The position numbers and the translations under genes were made by a program. Below are positions 42,580 to 51,572 of a DNA stretch of 53,911 nucleotides, piece by piece. The notes beneath the pieces were generated by a model. The model was given only the letters and a program-made list of their open reading frames with translations, searched no databases and had not been told where the DNA came from. The DNA is from JASGDC01 sp047608145 (lineage in GTDB: Bacteria > Actinomycetota > Actinomycetes > Actinomycetales > Micrococcaceae). How positions within the stretch are numbered: position 1 is the first letter of the stretch; every line of letters begins with the position of its first letter. Location: positions 1 to 53,911 of the forward strand of contig JASGDC010000016.1 in the NCBI GenBank assembly GCA_047608145.1, read 5' to 3'.

Positions 42580-43248
42580 ATGAAACTTAATTCTTACATT
42601 GATCACACTTTATTGAAGCCAAATGCTTCCAAAGCACAAATCATCGAACTATGCGATGGAGCAAAAGAATATGAATTTGCTTCAGTTTGTGTAAACCCAG
42701 TATGGGTTAAAACTGCTGCCAAAGAACTCGAAGGCAGCAAAGTCCTAACTTGTACAGTTATTGGTTTCCCACTAGGTGCTACTAGCACTGAAAGCAAAGT
42801 TTGCGAAACTAAGCAAGCAATCAAAGACGGCGCTGATGAAGTCGATATGGTAATCGACATGGCTGTTGCAATTGCTGGCGAAAAGGACAAACTTACTACT
42901 GACATCAAAGCTGTTGCTGATACTGCTCACGAAGGTGATGCAATCCTTAAAGTTATCATTGAAACTTCAATGCTAAATGATGAGCAAAAAGTCCTTGCTT
43001 GTGAAGCTGCAAAAGAAGCTGGCGCAGATTTCGTTAAGACTTCTACTGGTTTCAATGGTGGCGGCGCTACTGTTGAAGATATCAAGCTAATGCGTAAAAC
43101 TGTAGGGCCTGATGTTGGTGTTAAAGCTTCTGGTGGAGTGCGCAGCAAAGCAGATGCTGATGCACTTATCGAAGCTGGTGCCACTCGCCTTGGTGCAAGC
43201 GCTGGTGTCGAAATTGTATCAGGAAAAGAATCAACTTCAGATTACTAA
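42580..43248 (+). CDS. deoC: Deoxyribose-phosphate aldolase
   Basis: DeoC (222 aa) cleaves deoxyribose-5-phosphate to glyceraldehyde-3-phosphate and acetaldehyde. The Schiff-base Lys lies in DFVKTSTGF near 148, and the second Lys in VKASGGVR near 178. It begins one base after pmmB with GGAG overlapping the end of that gene. The operon thus links nucleoside phosphorolysis to glycolysis. Confidence 0.95.
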   Translation: MKLNSYIDHTLLKPNASKAQIIELCDGAKEYEFASVCVNPVWVKTAAKELEGSKVLTCTVIGFPLGATSTESKVCETKQAIKDGADEVDMVIDMAVAIAGEKDKLTTDIKAVADTAHEGDAILKVIIETSMLNDEQKVLACEAAKEAGADFVKTSTGFNGGGATVEDIKLMRKTVGPDVGVKASGGVRSKADADALIEAGATRLGASAGVEIVSGKESTSDY

Positions 43249-43280
43249 GATTTTCTTCTCTTCCATATAATTAAATATAA

Positions 43281-43319
43281 ACAAAAGCTCGTAAGGTTAA
43301 TCACCTTACGAGCTTTTGT
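43281..43319 (+). terminator. Terminator after deoC
   Basis: A perfect 17-base stem (ACAAAAGCTCGTAAGGT and its complement) with a five-base loop lies 33 bases after the deoC stop and is followed by T-rich sequence. It may also serve mfd from the other side. Confidence 0.85.
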
Positions 43320-43454
43320 TCAGTATTCTTGCTAGCTAAAGTCATTTTAGTTATTTATCATCGATAAACTTAGAAAGTTCGCACTAGTAAACCTAGTCAG
43401 CAGGCTACTACCTAATGAAACCAGGCAGTGCATACATTACAAAAGGTTAGTTAC

Positions 43455-46400
43455 CTACTCACCACAAAGTGCACTAAGCACTTGCACACACCATGCTAGT
43501 AGTTCTTCACCAGCAAGCTCTTTACCAAAACTAGCTTTTGGCATTGGAATTAATACAAAGCCATCTTTTATTACAATCTCTGGGTATAGTCGCTTTGCTC
43601 GCATCTCTTTTGATTCGGTGAGCTGCATTGGCGCAAAACGAATTCTTTGTCCCATCCTGATGATTTCATAAACTCCATATTGTGCAGTGGCTAAACGAAG
43701 CTGGGCCACATTAAATAGCATTTTTACAGGTTCGGGCATTTCACCATAGCGGTCTTCAAGCTCTTCACGAACTGCAGCAAGTTCAGTCATCTTATTAGCG
43801 GCAGCAATTTTCTTATATGCTTCCAAACGCAATCGTTCACCATCAATATAGCTATCAGGAATATTAGCATTTACAGGTAATTCAATCTTAAGCTCTCGAG
43901 TTTTTTCTTGCTTTTCGCCACGATAATTAGCGACAGCTTCACCAACCATACGTAAATACAAGTCGAAACCAACGCCAGCAATATGTCCGGATTGTTCTGC
44001 CCCAAGTAGGTTGCCTGCACCGCGGATCTCAAGATCTTTCATTGCTAACTGCATTCCAGCACCAAGTTCATTATGCGTAGCTACTGCTTTTAAACGCTCA
44101 AAAGCAGTTTCTTTAAGTTCACGTTCACTATCATAAAGGAAATAAGCATAAGCACGTTCTCGACTTCGCCCTACTCGCCCACGCAATTGATGTAATTGCG
44201 ATAGCCCGTACTTATCTGCATGTTCTACAATCAAAGTATTTGCATTAGAAATATCTAGACCTGTTTCGATAATAGTAGTGCTGACCAACACATCAAACTT
44301 TTGCTCCCAAAAATCAATAATTATCTGTTCGAGCTGTTTTTCACTCATCTTACCGTGAGCCACAGCAATACGCGCCTCTGGCACTAATCGGGCAATCTTA
44401 CTAGCAGTCTCTTCAATACTTTTAACACGATTATGCACATAAAATACTTGACCTTCACGCATCATTTCACGTTGAATTGCAGCCATAACTTGATCGCCTG
44501 AATATGCTCCCACATAGGTAAGTACTGGCTGGCGTTCCTCCGGAGGGGTGGCTAGTGAGGACATTTCACGAATACCAGTAACTGCCATTTCCAAAGTTCT
44601 TGGAATAGGAGTCGCACTCATTGCCAGCACGTCGACATTAGTACGCATTTTCTTAAGTCGTTCTTTATGCTCAACACCGAAGCGCTGTTCCTCATCAACG
44701 ATAACTAAACCCAAATCCTTAAAACAGATATTTTTACTTAGTAGTCTATGCGTGCCAATAATCACATCTACTGTTCCCGCTGCAATGTCATTCATAGTAC
44801 GTTCAGCTTGTTTAGTCGTCTGGAAACGCGATAATGAAGCAACTCGAATAGGAAAACCTCGGAATCTATCAATAAAAGTTTCTAAATGTTGCTGCACCAA
44901 AATAGTAGTAGGACATAAAACTGCAACTTGTTTACCATCTTGTACCGCCTTAAAAGCGGCACGTACCGCAACTTCAGTTTTACCATATCCTACATCACCA
45001 GATATTAAACGATCCATTGGAATTGGTGACTCCATATCACGTTTGACTTCTTCAATACTTTGCAGTTGATCAATAGTTTCAGCGTAAGGGAAAGAATCTT
45101 CTAACTCTTGCTGCCAAGGAGTATCCGAACCAAAAGCATGGCCTTTAGTTGCTTTACGCGCAGAATAAAGCCTAATTAACTCACCTGCTATTTCTTTAAC
45201 AGCGCTACGTGCCCGAGATTTAGTCTTTGCCCAGTCAGAACCACCCATTTTACTTAAACTAGGGTTTTCACCACCAACATAATTAGATAACTGATCTAGC
45301 TGATCAGCTGGCACAAATAACCTATCATTTGGACGACCGCGACGTCCTGGCGCATACTCAATTACTAAGTATTCTCTGGCAGCCTTTTGTACACCTACTC
45401 CAACGTTACGTTGCACCATTTCAATAAAACGTCCGACACCATGTTGTTGATGGACTACGTAATCACCCTTACTAAGTTGTAATGGGTCAACGGCATTTTT
45501 AACGCGTCGACGAATTTTACGTTTCTGCTCATGCTTGGTAATTCGTTTGCCTAGAATATCGTATTCAGTAAGTACGACTATGAAGGTAGCTGAGCAAGAC
45601 CAAGAATTACTCTGTTCTGCAGCAATAAACTGAATATATGGCTCCTTAATCTTTATCTCAGTCACGCTTTGCGCATTAACTTTTTGCTCGGTAAAGCTTT
45701 CTGCTAATCTTGCTGCCGCACCTTGCGACTGACAAGAAACTACCACGGTATTTTGCTTTAAGAATTGCCGTAATTGATTAGCTATTTCCGCAATATTCCC
45801 TGTTTGAACACTAGGGGTACTAAAATTAAACTCTTTATCGGTATTGAGTGCATTTAATGAACAATAATCCAAGTTATTTTGCTCTAGATATTCTATTAAC
45901 TCTGAAGAACTCAAAAAATGGGCAGTAGCTAAACTTTCACGAATATCCACCGGCGCTGATTGTTCATCATCAGCATAGTTCCAAGAAGCAGCTAAGAATT
46001 GCTCGCCCGTACGTTGTAAATCTAAGGCACGATTTTTAATTTTCTCATCTTCAACGAAGACTAAGTGACTATTTTTTGGTAAATAGTCTACAAAATAACC
46101 CATCTCATCACTTAATAATGGCAGCAAAGATTCCATGCCATCCACCGGAATGCCTTCACTAATTTTTTCTAGCATAGTTTTTGCTGCCGGAAAACGCTCG
46201 ATATAAGACTTTGCGCGTGCCCGTACTTTATCATCAAGTAAGATTTCTTTACATGGTAAAATACTTAATTTAGCTAGCTCTGGAACCTCTGAAACTGGGA
46301 TTGACCGCTGGTCACTAACAGTGAAGTACCGAATGCTATCTACTTCATCACCAAAGAAATCTAAGCGGACTGGATATTCTAAGTTTGGCGGGAAAATATC

Positions 46401-46934
46401 GATAATGCCACCGCGTACTGCAAACTCACCACGACTGGTAACCATGTCGACCTGTGTATAAGCAAAATCTAACATTCGTAAAATTAGCTCATCCATATTA
46501 AAATCTTCACCTTGGATTAGCTCTATTGAACCTAAATTTGCCAAAGTAGTCGGCATACTTTGTGCAATAGCTCTAATAGGTGCCACAATTACTGAAGTCT
46601 TATTCGACTTCATTTGTTGGATGACTTTAATACGCTGTGCAATAGTTTGTGAGTTTGGCGAAATTTTTTCGTGTGGCAAAGTTTCTAAGTTAGGGAAAAA
46701 TTGTAATTCATCTTCTTTGACAAAATCTAACAAAGAGCCATGGACCATTTCAGCTTCTCGTGTAGTAGCAGTCACTAATAATAACGGCCCTGTAGTTTTT
46801 TGCGCATGATAAGCAGCCGCGGGAGCTACTGCACCAGGGACTATTTTAAATTTAACGCCGTGGTGTGAGTGCTCAAAGTAATTTTTAAATACGTTATGTT
46901 TTGCTAATTCTTGTTGCAACAGAGAGAGTCTCAT
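43455..46934 (-). CDS. mfd: Transcription-repair coupling factor Mfd
   Basis: Mfd (1159 aa) removes RNA polymerase stalled at DNA damage and recruits UvrA. Domains in order: UvrB-like part (1-340), a D3 region, the RNA-polymerase-interaction domain (about 485-560, KGDYVVHQQHGVGRF), the RecG-like translocase with Walker A SGDVGYGKTEVA near 635 and box DEEQRFG near 740, motif VI-like QLRGRVGRSR, and the C-terminal D7 domain. It is complete. The ATG has no ribosome site and lies 7 bases after TAAAAT (46942-46947), so a leaderless message is likely. Confidence 0.97.
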   Translation of the reverse strand: MRLSLLQQELAKHNVFKNYFEHSHHGVKFKIVPGAVAPAAAYHAQKTTGPLLLVTATTREAEMVHGSLLDFVKEDELQFFPNLETLPHEKISPNSQTIAQRIKVIQQMKSNKTSVIVAPIRAIAQSMPTTLANLGSIELIQGEDFNMDELILRMLDFAYTQVDMVTSRGEFAVRGGIIDIFPPNLEYPVRLDFFGDEVDSIRYFTVSDQRSIPVSEVPELAKLSILPCKEILLDDKVRARAKSYIERFPAAKTMLEKISEGIPVDGMESLLPLLSDEMGYFVDYLPKNSHLVFVEDEKIKNRALDLQRTGEQFLAASWNYADDEQSAPVDIRESLATAHFLSSSELIEYLEQNNLDYCSLNALNTDKEFNFSTPSVQTGNIAEIANQLRQFLKQNTVVVSCQSQGAAARLAESFTEQKVNAQSVTEIKIKEPYIQFIAAEQSNSWSCSATFIVVLTEYDILGKRITKHEQKRKIRRRVKNAVDPLQLSKGDYVVHQQHGVGRFIEMVQRNVGVGVQKAAREYLVIEYAPGRRGRPNDRLFVPADQLDQLSNYVGGENPSLSKMGGSDWAKTKSRARSAVKEIAGELIRLYSARKATKGHAFGSDTPWQQELEDSFPYAETIDQLQSIEEVKRDMESPIPMDRLISGDVGYGKTEVAVRAAFKAVQDGKQVAVLCPTTILVQQHLETFIDRFRGFPIRVASLSRFQTTKQAERTMNDIAAGTVDVIIGTHRLLSKNICFKDLGLVIVDEEQRFGVEHKERLKKMRTNVDVLAMSATPIPRTLEMAVTGIREMSSLATPPEERQPVLTYVGAYSGDQVMAAIQREMMREGQVFYVHNRVKSIEETASKIARLVPEARIAVAHGKMSEKQLEQIIIDFWEQKFDVLVSTTIIETGLDISNANTLIVEHADKYGLSQLHQLRGRVGRSRERAYAYFLYDSERELKETAFERLKAVATHNELGAGMQLAMKDLEIRGAGNLLGAEQSGHIAGVGFDLYLRMVGEAVANYRGEKQEKTRELKIELPVNANIPDSYIDGERLRLEAYKKIAAANKMTELAAVREELEDRYGEMPEPVKMLFNVAQLRLATAQYGVYEIIRMGQRIRFAPMQLTESKEMRAKRLYPEIVIKDGFVLIPMPKASFGKELAGEELLAWCVQVLSALCGE

Positions 46935-47010
46935 TCTGTTTATTTTACGCTATCTGCATACTAAAGGTGTTAAACCATAGTTTTAGCTGTTAAACCGTTA
47001 AACTTAGTAC

Positions 47011-48114
47011 ATGAACAGGAAAAATCCTAACTTTTATGCAATTATCCCGGCAGGCGGTATTGGTTCACGCCTATGGCCTCTCTCCCGTGCCGGCGCACCT
47101 AAGTTCCTCCACGATTTAACAGGTGAAGGCCTTTCGCTTTTACAAAGCACCTGGAAACGTTTAGCCAAACTTGCTGGTGATAACATCATGGTGGTCACTG
47201 GTGTCAAACATGAACGAGCTGTTCGTGAACAGCTATTTGATCTTAAAGACGAAAATCTAGTCTTAGAAAGTGAACAGAAAGACTCTGCTGCTGCTATTGG
47301 TCTAGCTACTGCTATCGTATATAAACGCGACCCTGAGGCTATTGTAGGTTCTTTTGCAGCTGATCATGTGATTAAAAGCCAAAGCCTCTTTAACCGAGCC
47401 ATGAAAGAAGCACTACTAGTTGCTGAAGAGGGCTATATTGTGACATTAGGTATCAAGCCTAGCTTTCCATCAACTGGCTTCGGTTATATCAAACAAGGTA
47501 AACTACTTAAACAATCAGGGTTTAAACGGGCTTATCATGTAGAAGAGTTTGTGGAAAAACCAGAACTTAAAACTGCTAAAACTTATGTAGCTTCTGGACG
47601 CTACCGTTGGAATGCTGGTATGTTTGTCGCAAAAGCTGAAACAATGTTAGATGCTTTCAAGCATGATAATCCAGAGCTATATAAAGGCATTATGGAGATT
47701 GCTGATAGTTGGGATACTCCAAAACGTAGTGCAGTTCTAAATAAAATTTGGCCGACACTGCCAAAAATTGCAATCGACTATGTAGTCGCAGAGCCGGAAG
47801 CCAAAGCTGGGAATGTAGTAATGATTGCCGGCAATTTTGATTGGGATGATGTCGGAGACTTTGACTCATTAACCCGTCTTAACGAAAAAGGAAACGATGC
47901 CACAGTCCTAGGTGACCCAAAGCGTGTAATGGTAAAAGAAACTAGTGGCATCATCGTATCTCGTAGTAAACGCATGATTACTACTTACGGCCTAGAAGAC
48001 ATAGTCATCGTAGATACCGATGACGCACTTTTAGTCACTACTCGTCAACATTCTCAAGAAGTTAAAAATATCGTAACTTCCATTGAAAATCACGGTCTAG
48101 ATCGTTATCTATAA
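47011..48114 (+). CDS. manC: Mannose-1-phosphate guanylyltransferase
   Basis: The 367-aa nucleotidyltransferase makes GDP-mannose. The pyrophosphorylase signature is IIPAGGIGSRLWPLSRAGAPKF at the N terminus. FVEKPELKTAKTYVASG near 182 and GNFDWDDVGDF near 273 are the family's sugar- and metal-site blocks. It is the short form without an isomerase domain. With ManA and a phosphomannomutase it supplies mannosyltransferases such as MptB. It starts leaderless (TAAACT, 6 bases, ATG), divergent from mfd. Confidence 0.93.
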   Translation: MNRKNPNFYAIIPAGGIGSRLWPLSRAGAPKFLHDLTGEGLSLLQSTWKRLAKLAGDNIMVVTGVKHERAVREQLFDLKDENLVLESEQKDSAAAIGLATAIVYKRDPEAIVGSFAADHVIKSQSLFNRAMKEALLVAEEGYIVTLGIKPSFPSTGFGYIKQGKLLKQSGFKRAYHVEEFVEKPELKTAKTYVASGRYRWNAGMFVAKAETMLDAFKHDNPELYKGIMEIADSWDTPKRSAVLNKIWPTLPKIAIDYVVAEPEAKAGNVVMIAGNFDWDDVGDFDSLTRLNEKGNDATVLGDPKRVMVKETSGIIVSRSKRMITTYGLEDIVIVDTDDALLVTTRQHSQEVKNIVTSIENHGLDRYL

Positions 48115-48147
48115 AAGTTTCAAACAACAACATCTAAGGAAAACAAT

Positions 48148-48633
48148 ATGAATCAAATTGCAGAATCTGCAACTATCAACAAAAATGTAGCTGCTATCGT
48201 TAATCGCCTAGTCAGCCAAGAGCATGCTCAGGCTACTACTAGCCAAGCTGGTGCTACGCTAGCTAATTTTAATGTTGAAGGTGATATTAACTCTAATTTC
48301 ACAGTTACTACTGTACGTCAGGCAAGCTCTGCAGAACTACCAAGTGCTGCGCGCTCAGTAGTAGGAGACACTATTACTCTTACTCAGACTGATAACTGGT
48401 CTGCACCTGATGCAAATGGCAATCGCCAAGCACAGACTCAAGTAGCTGCTGATGGTGTCCCGCTACAAGTTGATGGCACTCAAACACTTACCGCACAAGG
48501 TGATAGCACGCAATATGAAGTTAATGGCCAGGTAGAATGCAATATTCCATTAGTAGGACCAAAAGTCGCAGAGGCAGCAGCACCATTCCTACAAAAGGCT
48601 TTCCAGCTACAAATTCAAGGTTTAAATAACTAA
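48148..48633 (+). CDS. DUF2505-like protein
   Basis: The 161-aa protein matches, from memory, the actinobacterial DUF2505 family (START-like fold): LPSAARSVVGDTITLTQTDNW and a final GPKVAEAAAPFLQKAF helix are typical. No function is known for the family. It has no signal peptide and no Trp/His active-site pattern. It follows manC by 33 bases behind an AAGGAAAA site, so it is probably co-transcribed, and is followed by a terminator. Confidence 0.75.
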   Translation: MNQIAESATINKNVAAIVNRLVSQEHAQATTSQAGATLANFNVEGDINSNFTVTTVRQASSAELPSAARSVVGDTITLTQTDNWSAPDANGNRQAQTQVAADGVPLQVDGTQTLTAQGDSTQYEVNGQVECNIPLVGPKVAEAAAPFLQKAFQLQIQGLNN

Positions 48634-48691
48634 GTAGGCAATATCCTAAACAGGATTAGCTACAACATAACCTAATGAAGATTTCTTTTAA

Positions 48692-48726
48692 AATGGGGTA
48701 TATTCAACAAATGAATATACCCCATT
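48692..48726 (+). terminator. Terminator after the DUF2505 gene
   Basis: A perfect 15-base stem (AATGGGGTATATTCA and its complement) with a five-base loop lies 58 bases past the stop codon at 48633. The tract after it is only moderately T-rich. Confidence 0.8.
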
Positions 48727-48744
48727 CTTCTAAGCTACTCTACT

Positions 48745-48812
48745 CATTTTCTTAGTAAAACGATATTTTCGTTTCTAATAAGGGGTGGAATTAGTGTTTT
48801 ACTAAGAAAATG
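48745..48812. repeat. Spaced inverted repeat with perfect 17-base arms
   Basis: CATTTTCTTAGTAAAAC (48745-48761) and its exact complement (48796-48812) enclose 34 bases. It lies between the manC-DUF2505 terminator and a decayed transporter gene. It could be the terminator of that minus-strand pseudogene, a MITE-like remnant, or an insertion scar. Confidence 0.7.
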
Positions 48813-48881
48813 CGAATAGTTAATGCCTAATTACAATCGAACTTACTAAACTCAGGTCTTATTTCGGCTGTTTTTATGTTG

Positions 48882-49587
48882 TTAAGCGTTTATATTGTTG
48901 CGATAGAGCTGTCCTGGCTTGTCGACAACTTTGGAATTAAGAGACATTTTCATGTCAGAAACTTCGCCAACTACATACATTAACGAAAGAGTCGGGATAC
49001 CAAAATAATAGTAGCTAAGTTACGCATCATAAATAGCATGGACATAGTCAATACACCTTGTGTTGAAGCAATAGAAGGTAACATTTCTAAAACAACTCCC
49101 GTAAACACTACCCCTTGAGCTAAGCCTGCTACCATACCAAAAATAACAATGGTGCCTATATTACTATCTATAAAACCAGTAACAACAGCATGAATCGTAT
49201 ATAAAAAGGCAAATACGCCCAGCCACTGAGCTCGATAAGATTCCCTTAGTCTTAACTAGGAATCCACCAAAAAATGTTGCAAATAAATATGGTAGCAACC
49301 AGGAAAAGGTGGCATAGCACTATTTTAAATAGTCTTTGTTAATGAACCTGACATTTCATATAAACCACTAAAACACAAACAACACTCGCTACCAATAATA
49401 ATGTTGAGAATACTAGCCACACTTTATTTGGTGCGCTGAAATATGGGCGAAGAGCCATATCATTTTTATTTACTGCTGGCACTTCAACACTTAGTAAGAG
49501 CATAAACATACAAGCAAAAGATAATAAAGTCATTAGCAAAAATGGAGCAAAGAATGGTTCATCACTAAAGCTTTTTACAACAATCAA
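48882..49587 (-). pseudogene. Decayed MFS (DHA-type) transporter
   Basis: Three frames on the minus strand give consecutive parts of one membrane transporter. The 49339-49587 part carries two hydrophobic segments and ends at a stop. A second frame gives YATFSWLLPYLFATFFGGF with LVKTKG, a third WLGVFAFLYTIHAVVTGF then VAGLAQGVVFTGVVLEMLPS, and the last part (IPTLSLMYVVGEVSDM...) ends with a TAA at 48882. At least three frame changes separate them, and the N-terminal half (about six membrane segments) is missing. The pattern is that of the C-terminal half of a multidrug exporter of the major facilitator family. It is downstream of rmlA and is no longer functional. Confidence 0.8.
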
Positions 49588-49621
49588 TAAAATTACTCTT
49601 TACTTACAAAGTTCAGTAAAA

Positions 49622-50491
49622 TTATTTGCCTTTTTCAATTAACTCTAATAAATATGATCCATAGCCACTTTTCACTAAGGGTTGTGCTAACTCTTGAAGT
49701 TGTCTATCGTTAAGGAAACCAAGTCGCCAAGCAATTTCTTCTGGGCATCCCACAGATAAACCTTGCCGCTTCTGTACGGTACGAATAAACTCAGTTGCTT
49801 CAGCTAACGAGTCAAAAGTGCCCGTATCTAGCCAAGCAGTACCTCTAGGCAGAATTTCTACTTGCAATCTACCTTGATCCAAATAAACCTGGTTCAAATC
49901 AGAAATTTCTAATTCACCCCGTGCTGATGGCTTCAGATTTTTTGCAATTTCTACCACATCATTACTATAGAAGTATAAACCTGGTACCGCATAGTTGCTT
50001 TTCGGTTTTTCTGGCTTTTCCTCAACTGAAAGCGCTTTACCATTTTCATCAAAATCAACAACGCCATAGGCTTTAGGATCAGCTACCCAATATCCAAACA
50101 CCGCACCACCGTTTAAGTCTTCAAATCGGCGAAGTTTTGATCCCATTCCTGGACCATAGAAAATATTATCGCCAAGTACCAAGGCAACATTCTCATCACC
50201 GATGAATTCTTCACCTAAAATAAACGCCTGTGCCAAACCATCAGGAGAAGGTTGTTGTTTATAAGCAATGTTAATGCCAAATTGGGAACCATCACCAAGC
50301 AAGCGCTCAAAAGAATCTGCATCGTGCGGAGTTGTAATAATTAGGATGTCTTTAATACCTGCAAGTATCAACGTTGATAATGGGTAATATATCATTGGCT
50401 TATCGTAAACAGGAACTAATTGCTTACTTACACCTAATGTAATTGGATGCAAACGTGAACCGGTACCGCCGGCAAGAATTATACCTTTCAT
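49622..50491 (-). CDS. rmlA: Glucose-1-phosphate thymidylyltransferase
   Basis: RmlA (289 aa) makes dTDP-glucose, the first step to dTDP-rhamnose. The signature KGIILAGGTGSRLHPITLGVSKQL is at the N terminus, then VLGDNIFYGPGM near 107 and the GTAWLDTGTFDSL block near 220. An in-frame ATG at 50506 would add five residues, but the family normally starts as MKG, so the ATG at 50491 is chosen; neither has a strong ribosome site. It is divergent from rmlB. Confidence 0.94.
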   Translation of the reverse strand: MKGIILAGGTGSRLHPITLGVSKQLVPVYDKPMIYYPLSTLILAGIKDILIITTPHDADSFERLLGDGSQFGINIAYKQQPSPDGLAQAFILGEEFIGDENVALVLGDNIFYGPGMGSKLRRFEDLNGGAVFGYWVADPKAYGVVDFDENGKALSVEEKPEKPKSNYAVPGLYFYSNDVVEIAKNLKPSARGELEISDLNQVYLDQGRLQVEILPRGTAWLDTGTFDSLAEATEFIRTVQKRQGLSVGCPEEIAWRLGFLNDRQLQELAQPLVKSGYGSYLLELIEKGK

Positions 50492-50569
50492 AGTACCATT
50501 TTCCATTTTTTCTTTGATTAAAGCAATTTCTTAACTTTATATTTTGATAAATCTAGTAAAATTATTAAC

Positions 50570-51568
50570 ATGCAAAATATTCTCGTAACTGGTGGTGCAG
50601 GCTTTATTGGCTCAAATTTTGTGCACTATATATTAGAAAACACTAACTATAACGTAACTGTCTTAGATAAATTAACGTATGCAGGCAATAAAGACTCTCT
50701 AGAAGGCTTAAACGAAAAGCGCTTCACCTTTATAAAAGGGGATATATGCGATACAGAACTGGTTGATAAATTATTTAGTAAACATGATGCAGTAGTTCAC
50801 TATGCTGCTGAATCGCACAACGACAATTCTCTCGAAAATCCAAAACCTTTTATTGACACCAACTTAATCGGAACATACACACTTCTTGAAGCTGCGCGGA
50901 AATATAATACCCGTTTCCATCATATATCCACAGACGAAGTGTACGGTGACTTGGAGTTAGATGATCCAGCTAAATTTACTGAAAATACTCCTTATAATCC
51001 TTCAAGTCCTTATTCAAGCACTAAAGCAGGTTCTGATTTATTAGTACGGGCTTGGGTACGTTCTTTTGGAGTGAAAGCAACTATCAGCAATTGTTCAAAT
51101 AATTATGGCCCATACCAACATATCGAAAAATTTATTCCACGACAGATTACCAATATCTTGCTCGGTATTAAACCAAAGCTCTACGGCAAAGGTGAAAATG
51201 TGCGTGACTGGATTCATGCCAATGATCACAGTTCTGCAGTTCTAACTATTCTTGAAAAAGGCACGATTGGCGAAACTTATTTAATAGGTGCTGACGGCGA
51301 AAAGAATAATAAAGAAGTAATAGAATTAATTCTCAGTGAAATGGATAAAGATCCAAAAGAGTATGACAATGTGGTAGATCGCCCAGGTCATGATATGCGC
51401 TATGCAATTGACTCTACAAAACTACGACAGAAATTAGGCTGGCAACCAAAATACAAAGACTTTGAAGCTGGCATTAAAGACACTATTGATTGGTATGCCA
51501 ATAATAAAAACTGGTGGATTGACCATAAAGAAGACACTGAAGCTAAATACAAAAGACAGGGTCAGTAA
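50570..51568 (+). CDS. rmlB: dTDP-glucose 4,6-dehydratase
   Basis: RmlB (332 aa) is an NAD-dependent short-chain dehydrogenase of the extended type. GGAGFIGSN at residue 7-15 binds NAD; STDEVYGDL near 121 and YSSTKAG near 148 (Tyr-x-x-x-Lys) are the catalytic parts. It makes the 4-keto-6-deoxy intermediate for RmlC. The ATG has no ribosome site and follows TAAAAT by 7 bases, so a leaderless message is likely. The fused rmlCD follows within 4 bases. Confidence 0.95.
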   Translation: MQNILVTGGAGFIGSNFVHYILENTNYNVTVLDKLTYAGNKDSLEGLNEKRFTFIKGDICDTELVDKLFSKHDAVVHYAAESHNDNSLENPKPFIDTNLIGTYTLLEAARKYNTRFHHISTDEVYGDLELDDPAKFTENTPYNPSSPYSSTKAGSDLLVRAWVRSFGVKATISNCSNNYGPYQHIEKFIPRQITNILLGIKPKLYGKGENVRDWIHANDHSSAVLTILEKGTIGETYLIGADGEKNNKEVIELILSEMDKDPKEYDNVVDRPGHDMRYAIDSTKLRQKLGWQPKYKDFEAGIKDTIDWYANNKNWWIDHKEDTEAKYKRQGQ

Positions 51569-51572
51569 TATT

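Noticed and set aside
48745..48812. Insertion sequence
   Set aside because: The inverted repeat encloses only 34 bases with no transposase and no visible target duplication, so it is listed as a repeat only.
51462..51572. N-terminal extension of the RmlC-RmlD frame into rmlB
   Set aside because: The extra 37 residues are an out-of-frame reading of rmlB and do not belong to the RmlC fold.
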